Shown here in pieces: positions 32,858 to 41,097 of a stretch of DNA of 64,000 nt. Source of the stretch: JBBUAX01 sp964409535 (GTDB lineage Bacteria; Patescibacteriota; Minisyncoccia; UBA6257; 2-01-FULL-56-20); assembly GCA_964409535.1 (NCBI GenBank), contig CAYPDQ010000002.1:1-64000 (forward strand). Reading direction: 5' to 3'. How positions within the stretch are numbered: position 1 is the stretch's first letter; the number at the start of each line of letters is the position of its first letter. The position numbers and the translations under genes are program-made. The notes under the pieces were generated by a model that did no database searches, had not been told where the DNA came from, and worked only from the letters and a program-made list of their open reading frames with translations.

Positions 32858-33493
32858 ATGAAAATCACTAAATTCGGGCATTGCTGCCTACTCGTAGAAG
32901 AAAACGGCGCGAGAATCCTCACTGACCCGGGGATTTATTCAACCAGTCAGAATGACGCGAAAAATATTGATGTGGTGTTGATCACTCACGAACATCCAGA
33001 CCATCTGCACATTGATTCGCTTAAGACGGTTTTGAAAAATAACCCACAGGCGAAGGTAATTACCAACAAAAGTGTCGGTGCGCTTTTGGATAAAGAGGGT
33101 ATCGCTTACAGCACACTGGAAGGCGGCCAGAGTGAGAATGAAAAAGGAGTTCTAATAGAGGGCTTCGGCGACAAGCACGCGGTTATGCATCCCTCAATTC
33201 CGCAAAGCCAGAACACTGGCTACTTCATCGCCAATCGCCTTTTCTACCCCGGCGACGCGCTTACGAACCCCGGCAAAGAAGTTGAAATTCTTGCCCTGCC
33301 GGTTGCCGGGCCGTGGCTCAAACTTTCGGAGGCAGTTGACTACGCTTTGGAACTCAAACCTCGAATCTCTTTCCCGGTGCACGAAGGCATCTTGAAATCC
33401 CCCGGCTCAACTCACCGCATCCCGCCGCAGATTTTGGAGCCGAAAGGGATAAAATTCACGGTCTTAGAGATTGATAAAGAATACGAGTTCTAG
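32858..33493 (+). CDS. MBL-fold metal-dependent hydrolase (UlaG-like)
   Basis: 211 aa. MKITKFGHCCLLVEENGARILTDPG and VLITHEHPDHLHIDSL (HxHxDH), LFYPGDALT (Asp) and FPVHEG (His) give the zinc site of the UlaG/YtnP-like branch. Substrate unknown; many relatives are lactonases or phosphodiesterases. A 15-codon remnant of another gene follows directly. Confidence 0.88.
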   Translation: MKITKFGHCCLLVEENGARILTDPGIYSTSQNDAKNIDVVLITHEHPDHLHIDSLKTVLKNNPQAKVITNKSVGALLDKEGIAYSTLEGGQSENEKGVLIEGFGDKHAVMHPSIPQSQNTGYFIANRLFYPGDALTNPGKEVEILALPVAGPWLKLSEAVDYALELKPRISFPVHEGILKSPGSTHRIPPQILEPKGIKFTVLEIDKEYEF

Positions 33494-33538
33494 ATGACCA
33501 AAGCAATTTTCTTTGACATAGAGAATCCGTTTTGCTAA
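33494..33538 (+). pseudogene. Start of a lost HAD-family gene
   Basis: MTKAIFFDIENPFC then stop. KAIFFDIEN is how many HAD phosphatases begin (nucleophile Asp in motif I), but the frame ends after 14 codons. The tail of this remnant now contains the promoter of the next gene. Short, so chance resemblance is possible. Confidence 0.35.
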
Positions 33539-33541
33539 CGT
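33513..33541 (+). promoter_or_regulatory. Promoter of the 57-aa protein gene
   Basis: TTGACA (33513-33518), 17-nt spacer, extended -10 TGC-TAACGT (33536-33541), 8 nt to the ATG at 33550. The best-spaced sigma-70-type promoter in the window. Confidence 0.75.
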
Positions 33542-33549
33542 TAGGCGCA

Positions 33550-33723
33550 ATGAGCACCGTAACCACCAAAAAGGAATACGAAGCGCTTTTGGCACTCAAG
33601 CGTATAAGGGAATTCACCCCTACCGCGTCCCAAAAGAAAGCACTCCTTCGCGCCGAAAACAATTTCCGCAAAGGAAAAACCCTTTCCTACCGCCTACTTG
33701 CCCAGAAACGGAGCGCGGCGTAG
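33550..33723 (+). CDS. Small conserved-looking hypothetical protein
   Basis: 57 aa, basic, predicted helical: TKKEYEALLALKRIREFTPT then SQKKALLRAENNFRKGKTLS. I do not recognise it. Promoter position decides the start. A second short promoter/gene unit follows at 33721. Confidence 0.6.
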   Translation: MSTVTTKKEYEALLALKRIREFTPTASQKKALLRAENNFRKGKTLSYRLLAQKRSAA

Positions 33724-33726
33724 AAT
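33721..33726 (+). promoter_or_regulatory. -10 box of the 89-aa coiled-coil gene
   Basis: TAGAAT, 6 nt before the ATG at 33733; its first three bases are the stop codon of the preceding gene. Confidence 0.6.
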
Positions 33727-33732
33727 CAAAAT

Positions 33733-34002
33733 ATGATTAAAAAACAGAGCCCAAAAGACAAACTCACCAGGAAGGATTTGGAAATGCTTCTCAGGGAGCA
33801 AACTATCACTATTCTCACTGCGGTTGACAGCCGCCTTGAGAAATTTGAATCTCGCTTCAATAAGAAGCTTGACCAATTGATGACCACTCTAGATCGCTTC
33901 CTGAAACGACTAACCAACTCGGAGGATGAATTCATAATTCTCAAAAAAGACGTTAACCAAATCAAGGCAGTACTAAAAGAGAAGCTGGGCGTGAATCTGT
34001 AA
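33733..34002 (+). CDS. Small coiled-coil protein
   Basis: 89 aa, highly charged: RKDLEMLLREQTITILTAVD then heptad-like helices to the end (SRLEKFESRFNKKLDQLMTT and on). No other domain. Such short coiled-coil proteins are frequent in Patescibacteria; role unknown. Confidence 0.55.
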   Translation: MIKKQSPKDKLTRKDLEMLLREQTITILTAVDSRLEKFESRFNKKLDQLMTTLDRFLKRLTNSEDEFIILKKDVNQIKAVLKEKLGVNL

Positions 34003-34013
34003 GTCGGGTGGAT

Positions 34014-34550
34014 ATGCCCGAGGAGTATCTGGACATCGTAGACGAAAACAACCGGCCAACCGGGGAGAAACGGCTGCGCTCCGAAGTGCATGACACAGGA
34101 CTGTGGCATCGCACTGTTCACATCTACCTTTTCCGAAAAAGCGGGGAGGGGCCGGATTTCTTGGTTCACTTGCGGGCGAAGACAAAGGACTTAAATCCCA
34201 ACCAGTGGGACACGCGTTTCGGCGGACATCTTAAATCAGGAGAAAAGGTGGAAAACGCCGTCGTCAGTGAACTCAAAGATGAAATAGGCCTTCAAACAGA
34301 ACCTTCTCGCTTGCTACAAGGAGAAACATACAAGCGCGACAAGTTTCCGAACCGGGAATTCACCCTGGTCTACTATTATGAATTTGACGGCGATACCAGC
34401 GAGCTGAAATTCAACGACGGCGAGGTGCAAGAGGTGAAATGGATGAGTACGCAGGATATCGTAAACTCCATGCAACAAGAACCGGACAAATGGGCGGGGA
34501 GCTTGAAGGGTTTTAGAGAAATATATGACTTTCTGATAAATGCAATTTGA
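34014..34550 (+). CDS. Nudix hydrolase, isopentenyl-diphosphate isomerase-like
   Basis: 178 aa. EEYLDIVDENNRPTGEKRLR and GLWHRTVHIYLF match the IDI-like Nudix group (YfcD type). The box GHLKSGEKVENAVVSELKDEI keeps the Glu residues. True IPP isomerase Cys/Glu residues are not evident, so a generic Nudix function is likelier. ATG 34014 chosen; GTG 34008 is possible. Overlaps the kinase gene by 11 nt. Confidence 0.85.
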   Translation: MPEEYLDIVDENNRPTGEKRLRSEVHDTGLWHRTVHIYLFRKSGEGPDFLVHLRAKTKDLNPNQWDTRFGGHLKSGEKVENAVVSELKDEIGLQTEPSRLLQGETYKRDKFPNREFTLVYYYEFDGDTSELKFNDGEVQEVKWMSTQDIVNSMQQEPDKWAGSLKGFREIYDFLINAI

Positions 34551-35394
34551 TCCCAAAATAACAATAAACGGCATGGTTTTTGATTACGTTGACACTCAAC
34601 GCGACGGCGATACCGCCATTTACAAAAGCGAATCCGCCTATCTGCGAATCGGGGCGCCGGAAAAAGTCAAAAGAGACCTTGCGCTGCACAAACAGATGGA
34701 AAACTATGGTTTTCCTGTGGCCAAACTCCTTGCCGAAGGCGAACTGTGTGGAATGCATTACTTTGCCGAGGAATCCTTGGGCGAGAAGCACTTCGGCCAT
34801 ATTTTCCGGGACGAGACGGAGGCATTAGGCAAAATCAAAGATGAAACTTTTGATCGGTTCACAGACGTGTGCACGAAATTCGCCGAAGTCCAACTCAAAA
34901 CCGCAACTCAAGACAAAAACTGGGACGATTTCCGGCGAGGAATCCACTTGGATACGATTAATGAAGAACTTCCGGAAGATAAAAAGCGAATACTTGCGAG
35001 ATACGAACGCGCACGGGAAAGATTGTCCCCTTTTCCATTCGTCGTAACCCACGGTGACTTCGGCACGTTCAACATTTGTCCCGGGGGCGTAATAGACCTG
35101 CAAGATTCTTTTATGGGTCCGGCGGGATACGACTTGGGAGGCCTCATAGAAAGCCACAACTGGTTCCCCGAATCCAAGGACTATGAATTTTACCGACTTT
35201 TCAACTTCTCCCCGGAACAGAGAAAAAGATTTTTGGACAGGACTGACGGTATCTACAGAAAGAACGGATTGCCCAAAATTTCTGATTACTTAGACGAATT
35301 CAATTTCACACGGGGCGTCTGGTTCGCCGTAAGGATGGATGGCGTCCCGAAACTCCAGAAGTTCAGATACGAGGTGCTGAAGAGTTTGCTATAA
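34540..35394 (+). CDS. APH-family phosphotransferase
   Basis: 284 aa. Protein-kinase-like fold with VVTHGDFGTFNICP (catalytic Asp) and VIDLQDSFMGPAGYDLGGL (metal Asp). Small-molecule kinase; resistance function is not implied. The stop codon is part of the next gene's promoter. Confidence 0.85.
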   Translation: MQFDPKITINGMVFDYVDTQRDGDTAIYKSESAYLRIGAPEKVKRDLALHKQMENYGFPVAKLLAEGELCGMHYFAEESLGEKHFGHIFRDETEALGKIKDETFDRFTDVCTKFAEVQLKTATQDKNWDDFRRGIHLDTINEELPEDKKRILARYERARERLSPFPFVVTHGDFGTFNICPGGVIDLQDSFMGPAGYDLGGLIESHNWFPESKDYEFYRLFNFSPEQRKRFLDRTDGIYRKNGLPKISDYLDEFNFTRGVWFAVRMDGVPKLQKFRYEVLKSLL

Positions 35395-35395
35395 T
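35390..35395 (+). promoter_or_regulatory. -10 box of the VOC gene, overlapping the upstream stop
   Basis: Extended TGC-TATAAT; TAA of the kinase gene is inside the hexamer. 6 nt to the GTG at 35402. Confidence 0.7.
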
Positions 35396-35401
35396 CAAGC
35401 C

Positions 35402-35767
35402 GTGATTAAACGCCTGCATTCTACTCTATTCTACATAAGCGACTTGGAAAAGACCGCCAAATTCTATGAGGCGCTCGGTTTTAAGATTCAGAAAACAGAG
35501 GAGGCAATCAGGGTTAAAATGGGTAATTTTACGCTTGTATTTCTAGACGAGAATAGAACACCTATCAAAAATGAATCCGGCTTGAAACCCAAGGGTCTGG
35601 GTATTTACACATACGTGGAGGTGGAAAACGTTGACGAGTATTTCAAGTGGCTTAAAGAAAGAGGCGTCTCCCCGCGCACGGAGCCGCGGGACTGGCCTTG
35701 GGGCAAGCGAGAATTCGTGGTCAAAGACCCGGACGGCTATAAGCTGGTCTTCTACTCTGCCCTCTAG
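35402..35767 (+). CDS. VOC-family (glyoxalase/dioxygenase fold) protein
   Basis: 121 aa. Paired beta-alpha-beta modules: RLHSTLFYISDLEKTAKFYE and IYTYVEVENVDEYFKWLKER, with the terminal DPDGYKLVFYS. GTG start dictated by the promoter. Candidate metal ligands His6 and the C-terminal region; substrate unknown. Confidence 0.88.
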   Translation: MIKRLHSTLFYISDLEKTAKFYEALGFKIQKTEEAIRVKMGNFTLVFLDENRTPIKNESGLKPKGLGIYTYVEVENVDEYFKWLKERGVSPRTEPRDWPWGKREFVVKDPDGYKLVFYSAL

Positions 35768-35816
35768 TATTTACTTCCCCGAGCAACGCGTCTATGATAG
35801 CCGGAGCGAGGTGACC

Positions 35817-36128
35817 ATGAAAAGAGAACGGGTGTGGATCCGCATCGGCGGCAATGCCAAGCACATCAAGGACGGCGGGGAATACGGCTGGCGCTGTTTC
35901 GTGAGCCACGTCCCCCTCCGGGTTTTCCACGGAGACGAGGAGATCCCGTTGAAGCGCGTGGCGATCGACGGACTCGCCGCCGGCGACAAGAACTTCATTT
36001 GGGACCACTCCCCGGAGAGTCCCATCCTCGTCGCTTGGGTGGATATGTTCGGCAACATTACCATCCAGGACGGAGTGGCGCGGATAGAGCTCCTGCCCGC
36101 GCCGACGAACACAAGCACCCCTGCGTAA
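35817..36128 (+). CDS. Hypothetical protein
   Basis: 103 aa; MKRERVWIRIGGNAKHIKDG, beta-rich, Trp-rich (FIWDHSPESPILVAWVDMFG). Not recognised. A good Shine-Dalgarno (GAGGTG, spaced 4 nt) precedes the ATG, unlike its leaderless neighbours. Followed by a strong terminator that overlaps the stop codon. Confidence 0.65.
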   Translation: MKRERVWIRIGGNAKHIKDGGEYGWRCFVSHVPLRVFHGDEEIPLKRVAIDGLAAGDKNFIWDHSPESPILVAWVDMFGNITIQDGVARIELLPAPTNTSTPA

Positions 36129-36150
36129 GCACGGGTGCTTACGCTTTTCT
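36123..36150 (+). terminator. Intrinsic terminator after the 103-aa protein gene
   Basis: Perfect 9-bp stem GCGTAAGCA/TGCTTACGC, loop CGGG, then TTTTCT. The next promoter begins 3 nt later. Confidence 0.85.
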
Positions 36151-36152
36151 GC

Positions 36153-36158
36153 TATAAT
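36153..36158 (+). promoter_or_regulatory. -10 box of the hemolysin III gene
   Basis: Extended TGC-TATAAT, 6 nt before the ATG at 36165; excludes the upstream ATG at 36135. Confidence 0.7.
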
Positions 36159-36164
36159 CAAGCT

Positions 36165-36809
36165 ATGCTTAAGAGCGCCGGGAGGGAACCGCTAAGCAGT
36201 TTGTCCCATCTCTTGGGCGCATTGCTTGCAGCCGCAGGACTTGTGCTGCTTATCGTGGTTGCGGCAAAAAACGGCAGCGCGAGGCACATCACCGGATTCA
36301 CGCTTTTCGGGGTGAGTTTGATACTTCTATACGCTACAAGCTCCCTTTACCACTTTTTCAAAACCCCGGTGCTCAAAAAAATATTCCAACGCCTGGACCG
36401 GATCGCAATATACGTCCTCATAGCCGGCACGTATACGGCGGTGTCCTTGGCGTTGCCGAGTCGGAGCTGGGGCTGGAGTTTGTTCGGCGTGGAATGGGGC
36501 CTTGCCGTTTTGGGGATAACGCTGGAATTTTCCGGGTTCAAGTACAAAAAATATCTGTCTCAGGCGTTATACCTCTCCATGGGCTGGCTCGCGCTCATCG
36601 CCCTGCCGGTGGTTCTGAGCTCTTTCTCCGCAACCGCAATCGGGCTTTTAGTCGGCGGCGGAGCACTTTACACTCTGGGCTTCGTATTTTTCGTCCTGGA
36701 CCGTTTCGTACCCGCCCGGCCGTGGTTCAGGATGCACGATATCTTCCACTTTTTGGTCATAGCCGGAAGTTTCAGCCACTTCTGGATGCTCTTCCGGCAC
36801 ACTCTATAG
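36165..36809 (+). CDS. Hemolysin III family protein (YqfA/PAQR-like)
   Basis: 214 aa, seven membrane helices. Conserved polar residues: SHLLGALLAA, ATSSLYHFF (Ser and His), LDRIAIYVLIAGTYTAV, and the C-terminal MHDIFHFLVIAGSFSHFW with three metal-binding His. Family members may be membrane hydrolases; cytolysis is not implied. Convergent with typA. Confidence 0.9.
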   Translation: MLKSAGREPLSSLSHLLGALLAAAGLVLLIVVAAKNGSARHITGFTLFGVSLILLYATSSLYHFFKTPVLKKIFQRLDRIAIYVLIAGTYTAVSLALPSRSWGWSLFGVEWGLAVLGITLEFSGFKYKKYLSQALYLSMGWLALIALPVVLSSFSATAIGLLVGGGALYTLGFVFFVLDRFVPARPWFRMHDIFHFLVIAGSFSHFWMLFRHTL

Positions 36810-36826
36810 AAATTTTTCCGTATCCA

Positions 36827-38656
36827 TTAGCCTTTGATCCCGAGCGCTTTGCGTCGGGCGGCCATCTCGTCCAGGGTGACTTTCCTCATCCGCACGCTTT
36901 TAGGCGTGACTTCCACAAGCTCGTCGTCGCCGATATATTCCAAGGCGTCTTCCAGATCCATTGTTCGGGGTGCGTCAAAGTGCCCGTCCAATCCCTGATT
37001 CTTGGAACGCATGTTGGACAATTCTTTTTCTTTGCAGACATTGACCGGCATGTCCTGGCTGCGGGAATTCTGTCCGACCACCTGGCCCTTGTACACTTCC
37101 AACCCCGGCCCCACGAAAAGCACTCCCCGATCCTGCACGTTTAAGAGGCCGTAAAGGCGGGTGATACCAGTTTCGTGCGCGACGAGCGAACCTTGCTCCC
37201 GCTCACGCCAGTTCCCGGGATCCGGGAAGTAATCCTCGAATATGGTATTCATTATACCAAGGCCGCGCGTGTCGGTAAGAAACTCCGTGCGATAGCCGAA
37301 AAGTCCGCGGGTGGGAATCAAAAATTCAAGAAAGGTCGTGCCTTCTTCCACGCGCATGTCCTTCAATTCTCCCCGACGGCCGCCGAGCTTCTGGATGACC
37401 GCGCCGGCATACTGCTCCGGGACCTCGATCAAGGCCCGCTCGTAAGGAGTTTGTTCTTCTCCGTCCACCGTCTTGGTTATGACCTGCGGCCTGCCAACCT
37501 GGAATTCGTATCCCTCCCGGCGCATGCGTTCTATGAGGATCGCGAGGTGCAGTTCGCCCCGGCCGGCGACGATCCAGCCGCTCCCAGCGGGCAAATCCGG
37601 GCCAACTGCGTCCTCGATCTTAAGCGCCGCGTCCGATTCCAACTCTTCATACAAACGCTCCCGGATCTGACGGGAAGTCGTGAATTTTCCTTCCCGGCCG
37701 GCGAAAGGAGAATCGTTCACGGAGAAAGTCATTTTGACGGTCGGTTCCTCGATCGCGAGAAGCGGCAAGGCCTTCGGAGCCGCCGGATCGGCGAGGGTCT
37801 CGCCGATCGTGATGTCCGGAATGCCGGAAACCGCGGCTATGTCGCCCGCCGCCACCTCACTCACGTCGTTTCGGCCAAGTCCTTCAAAGGTCATGAGCGA
37901 CACCAGGCGCAGCTTGTTGACCGCTCCCGCGCGGTTCACATGCGCAATTTCCTGTCCGTTCTTCAAAACCCCGTTCACCACCCGTCCGACCGCGATCCGG
38001 CCCTTGAACTCGTCCGCGAACAAACTGGTTACGAGCATCTGCAGCGGTGCCTGCGGATCTCCCTGCGGCGGCGGAATGTTCTTCAAAATAGCTTCGAATA
38101 CCGGACTGATATCCTTCATCTTGCCGAGATCCGGTTCCGTGCCCGCCAAACCCTGTTTGGCGGAAGCGTAGACCACCGGGAAATCTGCGGTCGCGTCGTC
38201 GGCTCCCAGTTCCAGGAAAAGACCGAGGATCTTGTCCAAAACCCAATCCGGCCGGGCATCCGGCTTGTCAATCTTATTTACGACCACGACAATGCGATGC
38301 TTCATTGCGAGCGCCTTCTTCAAAACGAAGCGGGTCTGCGGCATCGGCCCCTCTTTGGCGTCCACGAGCAAAAGACAGCCGTCCGCGAGAGTAAGCACCC
38401 GTTCCACTTCTCCGCCGAAATCCGCGTGGCCGGGAGTATCGATTACGTTGATCTTCACCCCTTGCCACTTGACCGAGGCGTTCTTGGAAAAAATGGTTAT
38501 GCCCCGCTCCCGCTCCAGTTCGTTGGAATCCATTATCAGTTCCCGGGGCCCGTCCGTTTTGAGACGAAAATCCTGGGACTGCGTTAAGAGCGCGTCCACC
38601 AAGGTGGTCTTGCCGTGATCCACGTGAGCTATTATCGCAACATTCCTCAATTCCAT
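36827..38656 (-). CDS. typA: Translational GTPase TypA/BipA
   Basis: Ribosome-binding GTPase used under stress and cold, 609 aa. G1 [15 protein letters not shown], switch I with [11 protein letters not shown]3 [15 protein letters not shown]4 NKIDKPDAR, then EF-G-like domains and the BipA-specific C-terminal domain ([14 protein letters not shown]). TATTTT lies 6 nt before the ATG. A terminator for guaB sits in the short gap upstream. Confidence 0.97.
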   Translation of the reverse strand: MELRNVAIIAHVDHGKTTLVDALLTQSQDFRLKTDGPRELIMDSNELERERGITIFSKNASVKWQGVKINVIDTPGHADFGGEVERVLTLADGCLLLVDAKEGPMPQTRFVLKKALAMKHRIVVVVNKIDKPDARPDWVLDKILGLFLELGADDATADFPVVYASAKQGLAGTEPDLGKMKDISPVFEAILKNIPPPQGDPQAPLQMLVTSLFADEFKGRIAVGRVVNGVLKNGQEIAHVNRAGAVNKLRLVSLMTFEGLGRNDVSEVAAGDIAAVSGIPDITIGETLADPAAPKALPLLAIEEPTVKMTFSVNDSPFAGREGKFTTSRQIRERLYEELESDAALKIEDAVGPDLPAGSGWIVAGRGELHLAILIERMRREGYEFQVGRPQVITKTVDGEEQTPYERALIEVPEQYAGAVIQKLGGRRGELKDMRVEEGTTFLEFLIPTRGLFGYRTEFLTDTRGLGIMNTIFEDYFPDPGNWREREQGSLVAHETGITRLYGLLNVQDRGVLFVGPGLEVYKGQVVGQNSRSQDMPVNVCKEKELSNMRSKNQGLDGHFDAPRTMDLEDALEYIGDDELVEVTPKSVRMRKVTLDEMAARRKALGIKG

Positions 38657-38661
38657 TGAAT

Positions 38662-38684
38662 TAAAATACCCTCCCGAAGAGGGT
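38662..38684 (-). terminator. Intrinsic terminator after guaB
   Basis: Stem ACCCTC/GAGGGT with a TTCGG-type loop, followed on the minus strand by ATTTTAATT. Lies between guaB and typA. Confidence 0.65.
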
Positions 38685-38733
38685 GTCCCCGTTTACGCCA
38701 TAAATAATATAATAAATCCCAACAAAAAGCAAA

Positions 38734-39789
38734 TCAGCCCTTGATCACGTCCAAATCGTGGACTTGGCCTTCGCGTACTGAGGCCTTGGTGATGCGCACA
38801 AACCTCGCCCGGCGGGGCATTTCCGGGATGGTTCTCGCGCCAATGTAGCCCATGGAAATCTTCACGCCTCCGGCGATCTGATTTACCACTTTCTCCGCCG
38901 AACCGCGGTAGCGTACGAGCGCTTCCACCCCTTCCGCCACCATGGTATCGCCCTTCTTCGTAAGATAACGGTCGCTGGACATCCTGGTTTTTAAAACCGA
39001 TTCCGACCCCATACCGCGGTACTCTTTATATTTCACCCCGCCCTTCATAATGATCTTGCCCGGCGCTTCGTCCGTCCCGGCCAAAAGATTTCCGAGCATA
39101 ACCGCGGATGCGCCCGCAGCCAGGGCTTTAGCCGCATCGCCGGATTTGCTGATGCCGCCGTCGGCAATGACCGGAATTTTCTTTTTCCTCGCTATCTCCG
39201 CCACCTCCATCACCGCAGCGAGCTGGGGCATACCCACTCCGCTTACCACGCGGGTAGTGCAAATGGAGCCGGGACCGACGCCCACTTTCACTCCGTCCGC
39301 GAATACAACCAATGCCCGGGCGGCCTCTTTGGTCGCGATATTGCCAACGATCAACCTGGAACGGGTGAGGCGACGGCGGATGTTCCGGGCGCTCCTTATG
39401 ACCTTCAAATTGTGCCCGTGAGCGCAGTCAACGACCACAATGTCCGCGCCCGCGGCTTGAAGCGCAAGCGCCCGGGCCTCGTCAAAAGGTCCGCAGGCGG
39501 CCGCGACCGGAAGGCGCTTGGCTTTCACTTCTTTTACCATCCGCGCCTCGTAGTCCGCCGTGCAGTTGCGGTGCAAAACCCCAAGGGCACCCAAGCGACC
39601 GAGAGTTATCGCCATTTTCGCCTCGGTCACCCGGTCCATCGCTGCGGAAAGTATGGGCAGATTTAAAAAGAAGCCGCGAGCGATTTCGGCTTTCAGGTTG
39701 GCTTCACTCGGCTCTATTTCGCTTGCGGTCGGCCGGATAAGGACGTCGTCAAACGTGAGCGCTTCGGGGAAATGGATTGCTTTGGCCAT
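38734..39789 (-). CDS. guaB: IMP dehydrogenase lacking CBS domains
   Basis: IMP to XMP, first step to GMP. 351 aa, while usual IMPDH is about 480-500 because of a CBS pair; here the barrel is uninterrupted after [14 protein letters not shown]. Catalytic Cys in [15 protein letters not shown], flap YRGMGSES and the SSDRY Arg-Tyr dyad, and the C-terminal VHDLDV end identify IMPDH rather than GMP reductase. The ATG at 39789 is 5 nt after TATAAT. A stand-alone CBS gene diverges from it. Confidence 0.92.
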   Translation of the reverse strand: MAKAIHFPEALTFDDVLIRPTASEIEPSEANLKAEIARGFFLNLPILSAAMDRVTEAKMAITLGRLGALGVLHRNCTADYEARMVKEVKAKRLPVAAACGPFDEARALALQAAGADIVVVDCAHGHNLKVIRSARNIRRRLTRSRLIVGNIATKEAARALVVFADGVKVGVGPGSICTTRVVSGVGMPQLAAVMEVAEIARKKKIPVIADGGISKSGDAAKALAAGASAVMLGNLLAGTDEAPGKIIMKGGVKYKEYRGMGSESVLKTRMSSDRYLTKKGDTMVAEGVEALVRYRGSAEKVVNQIAGGVKISMGYIGARTIPEMPRRARFVRITKASVREGQVHDLDVIKG

Positions 39790-39817
39790 ATCCAATTATA
39801 GTGATAAAATAGTAAAT
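39782..39817. promoter_or_regulatory. Divergent leaderless promoters of guaB and the CBS gene
   Basis: Minus: TATAAT (39795-39800), 5 nt before the guaB ATG. Plus: TTGGCC (39782-39787), 17 nt, TAAAAT (39805-39810), 7 nt before the GTG at 39818. The two -10 boxes are 4 bp apart, so simultaneous initiation is unlikely. Confidence 0.75.
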
Positions 39818-40267
39818 GTGAAAGTCCGGGAGGTGATGGAAACCGAAGTGGTTTCGGTCAGGCCGGAAACCAAATACGAGGAGGCGGCGAAGATAATGGT
39901 CAGTCGTAACTTCAGCGGTCTGCCGGTCACGAACGATCGCGGCAAGTTGGTAGGGATGATCTCGGAAAAAGATCTCTTCCGGGCAATGTTTCCGGATTAC
40001 GAATCTTTTTCAGCCGAACCACATGCCTATCAAGACCGCGAAGCTCTGGAAGACAGGATCGAAGACATCCGCAATAACCCTGTCGAGATGTATATGTCCT
40101 GCCGGGTTCTGACGGTGCAACCGGAAACGCCGGTCCTCAAAGCCGCTGGGATCATGCTCGCCCACGGCGTCCACCGCCTGCCGGTCGTGGAGAACGAGAA
40201 GTTGGTCGGCATCGTCACCCGGGAAGACATCTACAGCGCGATCCTGAAACGGCATTTGGGTTTATGA
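39818..40267 (+). CDS. Stand-alone CBS-pair protein
   Basis: 149 aa: two CBS motifs, VREVMETEVVSVRPETKYEE...KLVGMISEKDLF and YMSCRVLTVQPETPVLKAAG...KLVGIVTREDIY. CBS pairs bind adenine or guanine nucleotides. It is divergent from, and 28 bp from, the CBS-less guaB, so it may act in trans on IMPDH. First gene of an operon with VKOR and DoxX-like proteins. Confidence 0.9.
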   Translation: MKVREVMETEVVSVRPETKYEEAAKIMVSRNFSGLPVTNDRGKLVGMISEKDLFRAMFPDYESFSAEPHAYQDREALEDRIEDIRNNPVEMYMSCRVLTVQPETPVLKAAGIMLAHGVHRLPVVENEKLVGIVTREDIYSAILKRHLGL

Positions 40268-40683
40268 TAAATCTCACCGCGCACGCGCTTCTTTTCACCA
40301 TTGCGGCAATCGGCGTAAGCGAAACCTCGTATCTCATAAGAAAGAGGGTCGCGGCACAACAACCGGTTTGCCCCATCGGCGAGAACTGCTACACCGTTTT
40401 AAATAGTAAATACAACCGTACTCTCGGCGTTCATAACGACATTCTGGGGATGGCGTTCTACGTCGCCTTCGCGTTCATCGTGGCATTCCTGGTGATCGGC
40501 GTGGGCCCGGCGGCGCTTTGGCTAAAACTCGCCGGGTTTATGCTCGCGGGCGCGACCGCGATGTCCGCGTTCCTGATCTACGTCCAGTGGAAAATAATCA
40601 GGGCATGGTGTTTTTGGTGTCTTATGTCCGCGGCCACGGTCGGGCTGATGGACCTCATCATTCTCATCTCTACCCTAAAATGA
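40264..40683 (+). CDS. VKOR family thiol oxidoreductase
   Basis: 139 aa, four membrane helices. Loop Cys pair in VCPIGENCYTVLNS, conserved Ser/Asn region, and CFWC (the CxxC redox center) in the last helices. Bacterial VKOR uses quinone to re-oxidise a DsbA-like protein; no DsbA is encoded nearby. ATGA overlap with the CBS gene and with the DoxX-like gene. Confidence 0.92.
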   Translation: MINLTAHALLFTIAAIGVSETSYLIRKRVAAQQPVCPIGENCYTVLNSKYNRTLGVHNDILGMAFYVAFAFIVAFLVIGVGPAALWLKLAGFMLAGATAMSAFLIYVQWKIIRAWCFWCLMSAATVGLMDLIILISTLK

Positions 40684-41048
40684 GAAATTACGCTTTCCAT
40701 ATATTGCGGGTCGGCATCGCCGTCACCTTCCTCTGGATAGGCGTACTCATCTTCGCTTCCCCGGAGGCCTGGGGGAATCTCCTGCCCTCCTGGGCGGCCG
40801 GGATCATGCCGATGCCCTTGGAGCAAGCGATGCTCGGCACCGCGGTAACGGACATTCTCATAGGATTTTTCCTGCTTATCGACTTTTACACCTGGTTTTT
40901 CTCGCTCCTCGCGGCGCTCCATCTCATAATCGTCCTCATCGTCGCGGGCATCACCCCAAGCACCGCGCGAGACATCGGACTCCTGGCGGGATGCATCTCG
41001 CTTATATTTGAGACCTGGCCGTTTGACTGGCCAGGGCCGAAAAATTAG
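40680..41048 (+). CDS. DoxX-like membrane protein
   Basis: 122 aa, four membrane helices; ILRVGIAVTFLWIGVLIF and EQAMLGTAVTDILIGFFLLID fit DoxX-like proteins. ATG at 40680 overlaps the VKOR stop. The genetic link with VKOR suggests membrane redox work; unproven. Confidence 0.7.
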   Translation: MRNYAFHILRVGIAVTFLWIGVLIFASPEAWGNLLPSWAAGIMPMPLEQAMLGTAVTDILIGFFLLIDFYTWFFSLLAALHLIIVLIVAGITPSTARDIGLLAGCISLIFETWPFDWPGPKN

Positions 41049-41097
41049 TATGCAGGCAGGTTCGGAAAGCCGATACTTGTAAACCAGGAGAAACCCT

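Noticed and set aside
38734..39789. GMP reductase (GuaC) instead of IMP dehydrogenase
   Set aside because: The length suits GuaC, but the SSDRY Arg-Tyr dyad, YRGMGSES flap and VHDLDV end are IMPDH features.
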